This document shows positions 14,828-22,644 of a DNA stretch of 24,700 nt, in pieces. The stretch lies in NCBI GenBank assembly GCA_033791545.1, contig JASJGL010000093.1, forward strand, positions 1 to 24,700, in the 5' to 3' direction. The notes beneath the pieces are model-generated. The model worked only from the letters and a program-made list of their open reading frames with translations, had not been told where the DNA came from and ran no database searches. The translations under genes were made by a program, and so were the position numbers. This DNA comes from Antarcticimicrobium sp033791545. Its GTDB lineage: Bacteria > Pseudomonadota > Alphaproteobacteria > Rhodobacterales > Rhodobacteraceae. Numbering within the stretch: position 1 is the stretch's first letter; the number at the start of each line of letters is the position of its first letter.

Positions 14828-15652
14828 TCAACTCAGCCACCGCTTGCGGCGGCGATAGGAGCGCACATCGCGAAAGCTTTTGCGCCCCTCGTCGGACATG
14901 CCGAGATAGAATTCCTTGACGTCCTGGTTCTCGCGCAGGTCGGCAGCGGGGCCGTCCATCACCACGCGGCCGGATTCCAGGATATAGCCGTAGTGGGCGA
15001 AACGCAGCGCAACATTGGTATTCTGTTCCGCCAGCAGGAAGGTCACGCCCTCGCGTTCGTTGAGATCCTTGACGATACCAAAGATTTCTTCGACCAGTTG
15101 CGGTGCCAATCCCATGCTGGGTTCGTCCAGCAGGATGGTTTCCGGCTTGGCCATCATGGCGCGCCCGATGGCGACCATCTGTTGTTCGCCGCCCGAGGTA
15201 TAGCCCGCCTGACTGCGGCGGCGTTCCTTGAGACGGGGGAAATAGGCATAGACCTTTTCAAGGTCGCTCATCATCTCGGCCTTGCCGGATTTCCGGGTGT
15301 AATATCCGGTGAGCAGGTTTTCCTCGACGGTGAGGTGCTCGAAGCAATGGCGTCCCTCCATCACCTGGATCACGCCCTTGCGCACCAGATCGGCCGGGTC
15401 GGCGTGATGCACATCCTCGCCACGGTACTTGACCGAGCCTTTGGTGACCTCGCCGCGTTCCGATTGCAACAGGGCCGAGATCGCCTTGAGCGTGGTGGTC
15501 TTGCCCGCGCCGTTGCCCCCCAAAAGCGCGGTGATGCCGCCCTTGGGCACATTGAGGCTGACCCCTTTGAGCACGAGGATCACGTGGTTGTAGACCACCT
15601 CGATATTGTTGACCTCGAGCAGGGTCTCCCTGGTTTGTCCGGCGTCCAGCAT
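14828..15652 (-). CDS. LivF-type ABC transporter ATP-binding protein
   Basis: One of the two cytoplasmic ATPases of a branched-chain-amino-acid-type (HAAT) importer. The 274-residue product has Walker A GGNGAGKT at 45-52, a TSGGEQQ signature at about 152-158 and Walker B ILLDEPS at about 173-179. The typical LivF length is about 235. The surplus is a basic C-terminal tail (RDVRSYRRRKRWLS) plus a short N-terminal extension. AAGGA lies 7 bases before the ATG. It follows the binding-protein gene with a 108-bp gap containing a stem-loop. Confidence 0.93.
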   Translation of the reverse strand: MLDAGQTRETLLEVNNIEVVYNHVILVLKGVSLNVPKGGITALLGGNGAGKTTTLKAISALLQSERGEVTKGSVKYRGEDVHHADPADLVRKGVIQVMEGRHCFEHLTVEENLLTGYYTRKSGKAEMMSDLEKVYAYFPRLKERRRSQAGYTSGGEQQMVAIGRAMMAKPETILLDEPSMGLAPQLVEEIFGIVKDLNEREGVTFLLAEQNTNVALRFAHYGYILESGRVVMDGPAADLRENQDVKEFYLGMSDEGRKSFRDVRSYRRRKRWLS

Positions 15653-15714
15653 CTGGTGTCCTTCTTTCCGAATTCCGCGACAGCGCCGTCGCGGGCGGTT
15701 TGACCGTTTGGGGT

Positions 15715-15740
15715 GGGAACGGCGGCTGACCGCCGTCCCC
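15715..15740 (-). terminator. Intercistronic stem-loop after the binding-protein gene
   Basis: GGGAACGGCGG (15715-15725), loop CTGA, CCGCCGTCCCC (15730-15740) pair at ten of eleven positions. No T run follows on the minus strand, so it is more likely an RNA-stabilising or attenuating hairpin. Such a hairpin would let the binding protein be made in excess over downstream LivF and the ligase. It sits 20 bases after the binding-protein stop codon. Confidence 0.6.
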
Positions 15741-15760
15741 GATCTGTCATCCCACGGGGC

Positions 15761-17044
15761 TTATTTACAGCCCGGGGTGATGTTGTTTTCCTTGCCGAAT
15801 GCCATCGAGTCGGCTTCGATCAGGGGCTGAACGACGTCCTGATCCGACTGCATGTAGTCGGTGATCAGCTTCCATTCGTGCGCTTTCGCATCCCACTGGC
15901 CGATGGCAGCGAAACCGTTGCCGCCATGGTTCTCGCAAGAGACCTTGAATTCAGGACCGAAGTTCGGCAGCCCGAGAGCCGTCATCTTCTCTTCCGTCAT
16001 TTCAAGAGCTTCCATCCCGTCGCGCATCATCGCCGGGGTGATCTTGCTGGTGCCGTGGATTTCCTGCGCGGTTTTCGCGGCTTCGGCCACCAACATCGCG
16101 CCATACATACCGCGGTCATAGATCGCCGTGCCGTGCTGATCGCCCGCACCTGCGGAAAGCCCCTTGTCATAGACATAGCTCTTCAGGTCGTCATACAGCG
16201 GGTAGTTGTCGCCGAGGTTATGGAATGTCAGCGCCTTGTAGCCATCCGCACCTTCACCCGCGGGCAGCACGTCGTTTTCCGAGCCAGACCACCAGATGCC
16301 GATGAAATGATCCATCGGGAAGCGGATGTTCACGGCCTCTTGAATGGCGACCTGGTTCATCACGCCCCAGCCGTACATGATCACATAATCCGGCTTTTCA
16401 CGGCGGATTTGCAGCCACTGGCTTTTTTGTTCCTGACCGGGGTGATCGACGGGCAAAAGGGTCAGATCATAGCCATGCTTCTTGGACAGTTCCTCGAGCG
16501 TGCGGATCGGTTCCTTGCCGTAGGCCGAGTTGTGATAGACCAGCGCGACCTTCTTGCCCTTCAGATCGCCGCCTTCCTCATCAAGGATATGCTTGATCGC
16601 GACCGAGGCCCCGTCCCAGTAGTTGGCCGGGAAGTTGAACACCCAGGGGAACATGGCCCCGTTCTTGGCCGAGGTTCGGCCCAGACCCGAGGTCAGCATC
16701 GGAATGCCATCCGCCGTCACCTTGGGAATAAGCTGATAGGTGATCCCGGTGGACAGCGGTTGATAGACGAGCGAGCCAAGGCCTTTGGTCGACTCGTAGC
16801 ACTCAACGCCCTTCTCGGTGTTATACGCGGTTTCGCATTCCGGCACGTCGATCTTCTCGCCACCGATGCCGCCGTCACGCTCGTTCAAAAGCGTGAAATA
16901 GTCGGCATAGCCATCCGCGAAGGGAATACCGCCCGCCGCATAGGGGCCGGTGCGATAGCTCAGTGACGGGAACACGAGATCCGCTGCTGCGGGCCCCGCA
17001 GCCATCAGGGCGCCCAGCGCCAGTGCTGTCAATCTAGTCTTCAT
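15761..17044 (-). CDS. Periplasmic substrate-binding protein of a Liv-type ABC importer
   Basis: The 427-residue product has a Sec signal peptide (MKTRLTALALGALMAAGPAAA) and then a type I periplasmic-binding fold (Peripla_BP_6 family). ERDGGIGGEKI near the first helix is typical of LivK-like proteins and their relatives for amides and aromatic acids. It is longer than amino-acid LivK (about 370), as is common in relatives that bind aromatic or other carboxylic acids. It should capture the ligand and deliver it to LivH/LivM. GGGAGGAGG before the ATG at 17044 is the strongest ribosome site in the operon and decides the start over a frame open 28 codons further. The ligand cannot be read from sequence. 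Confidence 0.92.
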   Translation of the reverse strand: MKTRLTALALGALMAAGPAAADLVFPSLSYRTGPYAAGGIPFADGYADYFTLLNERDGGIGGEKIDVPECETAYNTEKGVECYESTKGLGSLVYQPLSTGITYQLIPKVTADGIPMLTSGLGRTSAKNGAMFPWVFNFPANYWDGASVAIKHILDEEGGDLKGKKVALVYHNSAYGKEPIRTLEELSKKHGYDLTLLPVDHPGQEQKSQWLQIRREKPDYVIMYGWGVMNQVAIQEAVNIRFPMDHFIGIWWSGSENDVLPAGEGADGYKALTFHNLGDNYPLYDDLKSYVYDKGLSAGAGDQHGTAIYDRGMYGAMLVAEAAKTAQEIHGTSKITPAMMRDGMEALEMTEEKMTALGLPNFGPEFKVSCENHGGNGFAAIGQWDAKAHEWKLITDYMQSDQDVVQPLIEADSMAFGKENNITPGCK

Positions 17045-17124
17045 CGGGTTCCTCCTCCCATTGGTTGTTTCCGGTGTTTCTCTGATATGTCGCACCCACC
17101 GGAGGGGTGCAGCCTCTCCCCCAA

Positions 17125-18201
17125 TCAATACGGGAAAGGCCAGAGTCTCAGCTTCTCCTTGGCCACCCGCCAGAGCTGTGCCAGCCCATGCGGTTCCAAG
17201 ACCAGAAATGTAATGATCAGCCCGCCGACGATAACCAGCTGCAAATGCGCCACGATATCCGTGGCCCAGCCCAACACGTCGACGCCGACCAGCTTCAGCG
17301 CCACCGGCAACACCACCAGAAAGGCCGCGCCGGCAAAGGCGCCAAAGATCGAGCCCAGCCCGCCGATGATGACCATGAACAGCACCAGGAAAGATTTCTG
17401 GATGCCGAAGGCCTCACCAACCTCGACCGCGCCGAGATAGACCGAGAAGAACAGTGCGCCGGAGATGCCGACAAAGAACGAGCTGACGGCAAAGGCCGTG
17501 AGTTTCGCGGTCAGCGGGTTCACCCCGATGATCTCGGCGGCGATGTCCATGTCGCGGATCGCCATCCATCTGCGCCCCATCGTGCCGCGCGTCAGGTTGC
17601 GGGCAAGGATACCGGCCAGGGACAGGAAAATCAGGCAGAACAGGTAGACTGCCCAGGAGGGGGCATTGGCACCGGTGATCATGATGCCGAACACCTCGCG
17701 TTCGGGGGCCGAGATCTGGCCCGAGGCGGAGTAGTTGTAGAACCACGGCACCCGGTTGAGCAGCCAGACCAGAAAGAACTGCGCCGCCAGCGTCGCCACC
17801 GCAAGGTAGAACCCCTTGATCCGCAGGCTCGGCAGGCCGAACAGCACGCCGACCGCCGCGGTGATGCCGCCGGCCAGGATCACATGGATAAACATGCTGA
17901 CCTCGGGAAAGGCAGTCATCAGCTTGTAGCAGGCATAGGCCCCCACCGCCATGAACCCGCCAGTGCCGAGCGAGACCTGACCGCAATAGCCGGTCAGGAT
18001 ATTCAGCCCGATCGCCGCGATGGCATAGATCAGAAACGGCACCAGAATGGCATTGGCCCAGTAGTCATTGATCAGGAACGGCACCACCCCGAAGGCCACC
18101 GCCAGAACGACATAGTAACGATAGCGATCGAACCGGATCGGAAAGGTCTGGCTGTCCTGCTGGTAGGTTGTCTTGAAATCGCCCGCTTCACGGTAAAACA
18201 C
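17125..18201 (-). CDS. LivM-type ABC transporter permease
   Basis: Second membrane-spanning subunit of the importer. The 358-residue product has about eight to ten hydrophobic helices and the LivM hallmarks LNILTGYCGQVSLGTGGFMAVGAY and GGLGSIFGAFAGA. The start is GTG at 18201: it lies one base after the stop of the upstream small gene (TGA-C-GTG) and is preceded by GGGGAG. The frame is open further upstream, but that stretch overlaps the small gene. It heads an 80-bp gap before the binding-protein gene. Confidence 0.92.
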   Translation of the reverse strand: MFYREAGDFKTTYQQDSQTFPIRFDRYRYYVVLAVAFGVVPFLINDYWANAILVPFLIYAIAAIGLNILTGYCGQVSLGTGGFMAVGAYACYKLMTAFPEVSMFIHVILAGGITAAVGVLFGLPSLRIKGFYLAVATLAAQFFLVWLLNRVPWFYNYSASGQISAPEREVFGIMITGANAPSWAVYLFCLIFLSLAGILARNLTRGTMGRRWMAIRDMDIAAEIIGVNPLTAKLTAFAVSSFFVGISGALFFSVYLGAVEVGEAFGIQKSFLVLFMVIIGGLGSIFGAFAGAAFLVVLPVALKLVGVDVLGWATDIVAHLQLVIVGGLIITFLVLEPHGLAQLWRVAKEKLRLWPFPY

Positions 18202-18202
18202 G

Positions 18203-18457
18203 TCAGAGACTCCCCTGCGATTGCGCCCGCTCGCGCGTTTCCGCGTCGAGTTGTTTTCTAGGTTCGAAGCCACTGTCTTCTGAGGCACGGCTGAGCTTGA
18301 GATAGGCCAGCACCCCAATCAGGAAGCCGACAAAGGCCAGGATCGCGGCAATCACCACCTGGCGCTCTGACAGATCGTCAGAGGTGAGGGCGATATAGCC
18401 AAAGGCCCAGAAGCCCGACCAGGCGATCACGTTGAGGATGGCTATCATCTGTTTCAT
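18203..18457 (-). CDS. Small two-helix membrane protein inside the ABC operon
   Basis: The 84-residue product has two predicted transmembrane segments (about 3-24 and 35-54, with AILAFVGFLIGVLAYLKL) and a charged, probably cytoplasmic, C-terminal tail (SEDSGFEPRKQLDAETRERAQSQ). I do not recognise a named family. It sits exactly between the two permease genes: its ATG at 18457 lies two bases after the livH stop, and its own stop lies one base before the livM GTG. This suggests stoichiometric synthesis with the permeases. It may be an accessory or stabilising subunit. A GTG at 18463, overlapping the livH stop, is an alternative start. GAGAGGG supports the ATG. Confidence 0.75.
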   Translation of the reverse strand: MKQMIAILNVIAWSGFWAFGYIALTSDDLSERQVVIAAILAFVGFLIGVLAYLKLSRASEDSGFEPRKQLDAETRERAQSQGSL

Positions 18458-18459
18458 GC

Positions 18460-19446
18460 TCACACCCTCTCGATGATTTTCTCGCCGAACAGGCCCTGCG
18501 GCCGGAACACGAGGAAGATCAGCGCCAGCACATAGGCGAACCAGTTCTCGGTGGCGCCGCCCACCATCGGGCCGATCATGAAGTCGAACAGCTTTTCACC
18601 CACTCCGATGATCAACCCGCCGACGATGGCGCCGGGGATCGAGGTAAAGCCGCCCAGCATCAGAACCGGCAGCGCCTTGAGCGCAATCAGCGACAGCGAG
18701 AACTGCACCCCCGATTTGGTGCCCCACATGATGCCCGCGACCAGCGCGACAAAGCCCGCCACCGACCACACCATGACCCAGATGAAGTTGAGCGAGATGC
18801 CCACCGACAGTGCCGCCTGGTGATCATCGGCCACGGCCCGCATCGCGCGCCCCTGCTTGGTGTACTGGCTGAAGGCGACCAGCGCGATCACCAGCAGCGC
18901 CGCGATGACGCTGGCAACGACATCGAGATTGTCGATGAAGAACCCATAGCCGAACAGGTCATAGGTGACCCGGTCGAGGGTTTCGTTGATCCCCTGCGGC
19001 AGACCGATATCAAGCTTGCGGATTTCCGAGCCCCACATCAGGTCCGAGACGCCTTCGAGAAAATAGGCCAGCCCGATCGTGGCCATGAACAGGATGATCG
19101 GCGCCTGCCCGACCAGATGGCGCATGACGAATTGCTGCACGCACCACGCCAGCCCCACCATCACCACCATGGTCAGCAGGATCGCCACCAGCCCCGGCAG
19201 CTGCCAGCCGAAATTATGGATCTCGGTGCCAAAGATCGCGTTGATCAGATGCGAGAACGGCACCTGCCCTTCGGTGATCCCCACCAGGGTCATCGCCGCA
19301 AAAAGCGCCATGACGCCCTGCGCGTAGTTGAAGATGCCGGAGGCCTTGTAAATCAGCACGAAGCCCAGCGCGACCAGCGCATACAGCACCCCGGCCATCA
19401 GACCGTTGAGCGTGACTTCCATGGCGTAAAGCAGTTGATCAGGCAT
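18460..19446 (-). CDS. LivH-type ABC transporter permease
   Basis: First membrane subunit of the importer. The 328-residue product has multiple helices and the family signatures LNGLMAGVLYALVALGFVLIYKASGIFNYAQG at the N terminus (residues 13-44) and GGFTSIPGAIVGG near the C terminus. GGGAGG precedes the ATG at 19446. It follows livG with a 47-bp gap and is coupled to the two-helix gene downstream. With LivM it should form the heterodimeric channel. Confidence 0.93.
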   Translation of the reverse strand: MPDQLLYAMEVTLNGLMAGVLYALVALGFVLIYKASGIFNYAQGVMALFAAMTLVGITEGQVPFSHLINAIFGTEIHNFGWQLPGLVAILLTMVVMVGLAWCVQQFVMRHLVGQAPIILFMATIGLAYFLEGVSDLMWGSEIRKLDIGLPQGINETLDRVTYDLFGYGFFIDNLDVVASVIAALLVIALVAFSQYTKQGRAMRAVADDHQAALSVGISLNFIWVMVWSVAGFVALVAGIMWGTKSGVQFSLSLIALKALPVLMLGGFTSIPGAIVGGLIIGVGEKLFDFMIGPMVGGATENWFAYVLALIFLVFRPQGLFGEKIIERV

Positions 19447-19493
19447 AACGGCCTCCCTGTTGTTCGGGTCGCACGGCGCGGGTGTTGATAAGG

Positions 19494-20312
19494 TCAGTCA
19501 TGGGCCACCCCCAGATAGGCGTCGATGACGTCCTGATTGTTGCGCACCTCATCGGGCGAGCCGTCGCCGATCTTCTTGCCGTAATCCATCACCACCACAC
19601 GGTCGGAGAGATCCATTACCACGCCCATGTCGTGCTCGATCAGCGCGATGGTGGTGCCGAATTCGTCATTCACGTCGAGGATAAAGCGGGACATGTCCTC
19701 TTTCTCTTCTACGTTCATCCCCGCCATCGGCTCGTCGAGCAGCAGCAACTTGGGTTGGGCGGCCAGCGCGCGGGCCAGTTCGACCCGCTTTTTCAGCCCG
19801 TAGGGCAGCCGCGACACCGGCGTCTTGCGGATATGCTGGATTTCAAGAAAGTCGATGATCTTTTCCGCCACTTCGCGGTTCTCGGTCTCTTCCTTCTCGG
19901 CCGGGCCCTTCCACAGCGCCTGGGAAAAAAGCCCGGTCTTCATATGGGTGAGCCGCCCGGTCATCACGTTGTCGAGCACGCTCATCCCCTCGAACAAGGC
20001 GATGTTCTGGAAGGTCCGCGCGATGCCCTGACGCGCCACCTCGAAGGGGCGCATCGGCGGGCGTTTCTTGCCGTGGAACCAGACCTCGCCCTCGGAGGGC
20101 ACGTAAAACCCTGAAATCACGTTCAGCATGGACGATTTCCCGGCCCCGTTGGGGCCGATGATGGCGCGGATCTCGCCCTCGCGGATGTCAAAGGAAATGT
20201 CCTTGATCGCCACCACGCCGCCGAAACGCAGGGTGATGTTCTTCATCTCCATCACCACGCCGCCGATCTTGCGGCCATCCGCGGTGGTGTACCCCCCGGC
20301 CTGATCAAGCAT
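19494..20312 (-). CDS. LivG-type ABC transporter ATP-binding protein
   Basis: The other ATPase of the importer. From the ATG at 20312 the product is 272 residues, with Walker A GPNGAGKS at 53-60, a signature loop SRLPYGLKKR (LPYG at 169-172 in place of the usual LSGG/LSYG) and Walker B LLLLDEPMAGMN at about 189-200. MAGMN is typical of LivG. AAGGA lies 8 bases before this ATG. An in-frame ATG at 20321 has the same purine run jammed against it and is less likely. The ribosome site is part of an intergenic hairpin element just upstream. Confidence 0.92.
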   Translation of the reverse strand: MLDQAGGYTTADGRKIGGVVMEMKNITLRFGGVVAIKDISFDIREGEIRAIIGPNGAGKSSMLNVISGFYVPSEGEVWFHGKKRPPMRPFEVARQGIARTFQNIALFEGMSVLDNVMTGRLTHMKTGLFSQALWKGPAEKEETENREVAEKIIDFLEIQHIRKTPVSRLPYGLKKRVELARALAAQPKLLLLDEPMAGMNVEEKEDMSRFILDVNDEFGTTIALIEHDMGVVMDLSDRVVVMDYGKKIGDGSPDEVRNNQDVIDAYLGVAHD

Positions 20313-20320
20313 GCGGTCCA

Positions 20321-20357
20321 TCCTTCTTCTTTGTCCAAATACTCCCGCCGGAGGCGG
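20321..20357 (-). repeat. Intergenic hairpin element supplying the livG ribosome site
   Basis: On the minus strand, CCGCC-TCC-GGCGG (20357-20345) is followed by GAGTATTTGGACAAAGAAGA and then AGG just before livG. From memory, this combination (GCCTCCGGCGGGAGTATTT plus a purine-rich tail) recurs in intergenic regions of Rhodobacterales genomes. Only one copy is in this window. It could attenuate transcription after the ligase gene and provide the next gene's ribosome site. Confidence 0.5.
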
Positions 20358-20402
20358 TCCCGACCGTGGTTCTATCGGGCGTGGTCCCCTGCCCCATGCC
20401 GG

Positions 20403-22376
20403 TCATTCCGCCGCCACCTTATGCGGCACGACCGGTTGCACGGCGGCGTCGCCAATCTGCAGCGTGGCGCTGATATGGCCCTTGCGGCCGTCCTCATAGG
20501 TGACCTCGGTGCGGGTCGAGACCGAGGCAGAGCCGTCATAAAGTGCAGTGATGATGTCATCGTATTTCTGTTCGACGATGGCGCGGCGCACCTTGCGGGT
20601 GCGGGTCATCTCACCATCATCGGCGTCGAGTTCCTTGTGCAGCACGACAAAGCGATGCACCTGACAGCCCGACAGCATCGCGTCCTGCGCCACCGAGCGG
20701 TTGACCTCTTCCACGTGCTGCTGGATCGCGGTCAGCACCATGGGATGACCGGCAAGCTCCAGATAAGAAGCATAGGCGATGTTGTTACGCTCGGCCCAGT
20801 TTCCGACGGCGGTCAGGTCGATATTGATGAAGGCGACGCAGTGGTCGCGGCCATTGCCGAACAGCACCGCCTCGAGAATATCGGGATAGAACTTGAGCTT
20901 GTTCTCGACATATTTGGGCGCGAACATCGCGCCGCCCGCCAATGTGCCCACGTCCTTGGCCCGGTCGATGATGCGCAGGTGGCCGCTGCTTTCCTCGATG
21001 AAGCCGGCATCCCCGGTGGCAACCCAGCCTTCGGGATCCTTGGTCGAGGCGGTGCTTTCGGGGTTCTTGTAGTATTCCACAAAGGTGCCGGGCGAGCGGT
21101 AGAAGATCTCGCCGTTGTCGGCGATCTTGATCTCCACATCCGGGGCGGGCACGCCCACGGTATCTGCGCGCACCTCGCCGTCGGGCTGAACGGTGATGAA
21201 CACCGTCGCCTCGGTCTGGCCATAAAGCTGTTTGAGGTTGATGCCGAGCGAGCGGTAGAAATCAAAGATCTCCGGCCCGATCGCCTCGCCCGCGGTATAG
21301 CCGACGCGGATGCGCGAAAAGCCCAGCGTATCCTTGAGCGGGCCATAGACCAGCAGATCGCCGACCGCGTATTTCAGCCGGTCCCATGCGTTCACCGATT
21401 TGCCGTCCAGAATGCGGGGGCCGACCTTGCGGGCATGCGCCATGAAATGGTTGAACATCGCCTGTTTCAGCCGCCCGGCATCTTCCATGCGGATCATCAC
21501 ATTGGTGAGCTGGGTTTCGAACACGCGCGGCGGGGCAAAGAAATAGGTCGGCCCGATCTCGCGCAGATCGGTCATCATGGTTTCGGCGCTTTCGGGGCAG
21601 TTCACGCAGAAGCCACACCAATAGGCCTGCCCCACGGAAAAGATGAAATCGCCAACCCAAGCCATCGGCAGATAGGACAGGATGTCCTCGTTGCGGCCGA
21701 GATGATCGAATTCGACCGAGTTCTTGGCGCTTTCGATCACGTTGCGGTTGGACAGCACGACGCCCTTGGGCTTGCCGGTGGTGCCCGAGGTGTACAGCAT
21801 CACGCAGGTGCTGTCATAGGTCAGCTTTGCGCGCCGGGCCTTCAGCTCGGCGATGAACTCGTCATGGGCGGCGCGGCCCTGGTCCTGCACATGTCTGTAT
21901 TCGTGCAGGTGGGAATGATCGTATTTGCGCAAGCCCCGCGGATCGAGATAGATCAGATGCTCGAACTGATGCAGTTGGTCCTGCACCTCGACCACCTTGT
22001 CGACCTGTTCCTGATCGCTGACGATGACGAACCGCGCACCGCAATGGCCCAGCACATAGGCCATCTCTTCGGCCACCGCGTCCTGATACAGCGGCACCGG
22101 GATCGCGCCAACCGACTGGGCGGCAACCATCGCCCAATACAGATAGGGGCGGTTGTGCCCAATGATGGCAATGAAGTCGCCCTCGTTGACGCCCAGATTG
22201 ATCAGCCCCAGCGCCAGCGCCTCGATTTCCTGCTCGGTCTCGGCCCAGTTCCAGCTTTGCCAGATCCCGAATTCCTTTTCGCGATAGGCCGGTGCCGTCG
22301 CGAAAGTGGTCGCATTGCGATGAAGCAGCGCCGGAAGGGACAAAAGCCCTTCGGCGCCAGACTGCGTCTGAGCCAA
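20403..22376 (-). CDS. Long-chain-type acyl-CoA ligase (AMP-forming)
   Basis: The 657-residue product belongs to the ANL adenylate-forming superfamily, long-chain acyl-CoA synthetase branch. Visible motifs are the P-loop TSGTTGKPKG (about 196-205), the YGQTEA aromatic/Thr motif, GWVATGD and the hinge DRAKDVGTLAGG. It should activate a carboxylic acid to acyl-CoA via an acyl-AMP. It starts at TTG (22376), preceded at good spacing by GGGAGGAG. It is the first gene of the ABC operon, so the imported substrate is probably trapped as a CoA ester. The chain length or aromatic nature of the substrate is not readable. Confidence 0.92.
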   Translation of the reverse strand: MAQTQSGAEGLLSLPALLHRNATTFATAPAYREKEFGIWQSWNWAETEQEIEALALGLINLGVNEGDFIAIIGHNRPYLYWAMVAAQSVGAIPVPLYQDAVAEEMAYVLGHCGARFVIVSDQEQVDKVVEVQDQLHQFEHLIYLDPRGLRKYDHSHLHEYRHVQDQGRAAHDEFIAELKARRAKLTYDSTCVMLYTSGTTGKPKGVVLSNRNVIESAKNSVEFDHLGRNEDILSYLPMAWVGDFIFSVGQAYWCGFCVNCPESAETMMTDLREIGPTYFFAPPRVFETQLTNVMIRMEDAGRLKQAMFNHFMAHARKVGPRILDGKSVNAWDRLKYAVGDLLVYGPLKDTLGFSRIRVGYTAGEAIGPEIFDFYRSLGINLKQLYGQTEATVFITVQPDGEVRADTVGVPAPDVEIKIADNGEIFYRSPGTFVEYYKNPESTASTKDPEGWVATGDAGFIEESSGHLRIIDRAKDVGTLAGGAMFAPKYVENKLKFYPDILEAVLFGNGRDHCVAFINIDLTAVGNWAERNNIAYASYLELAGHPMVLTAIQQHVEEVNRSVAQDAMLSGCQVHRFVVLHKELDADDGEMTRTRKVRRAIVEQKYDDIITALYDGSASVSTRTEVTYEDGRKGHISATLQIGDAAVQPVVPHKVAAE

Positions 22377-22438
22377 TTTAGTTCTCCTCCCTGTCCGGCG
22401 CTGGCGCCGGCGCGACCGTCTCCCACGGTCTTGCCCCG

Positions 22439-22467
22439 ATTAGGACAAGCCCCATTCATGGCGTCAA
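22439..22467 (-). promoter_or_regulatory. Promoter of the ligase/ABC operon
   Basis: On the minus strand, TTGACG (22467-22462), 17 bases, CCTAAT (22444-22439). These match the sigma-70 boxes at five and four of six positions. The leader of about 55 bases contains GC-rich hairpins (GACCGT with ACGGTC, and a GGCGC-rich stem) ahead of the TTG start. Confidence 0.6.
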
Positions 22468-22644
22468 CTTTTTCGTGATGTTTTCTCAAACCTTACGAAT
22501 TGTTACAAAGCTTCGGAAATGACGGGGCGGGTGTAATTCAAGCGGGTTTGGCCAATCGTTCTGACGCGCCCCCTCCCACCCCATCGCCCCCTTTGCGCCA
22601 CGCGCCGGTGGTGGTAGCCATAAGCGGGGAGCAAGGAGAGCAGC

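Noticed and set aside
20331..22478. 715-codon plus-strand open frame opposite the acyl-CoA ligase gene
   Set aside because: Shadow of the ligase gene. It has no domain, has a His/Asp-rich composition typical of antisense frames, and runs across the livG leader and operon promoter.
22485..22520. TTAC-N6-TTAC repeat in the divergent region as a regulator site
   Set aside because: Four-base units in an AT-rich patch are expected by chance. No known site matches clearly.
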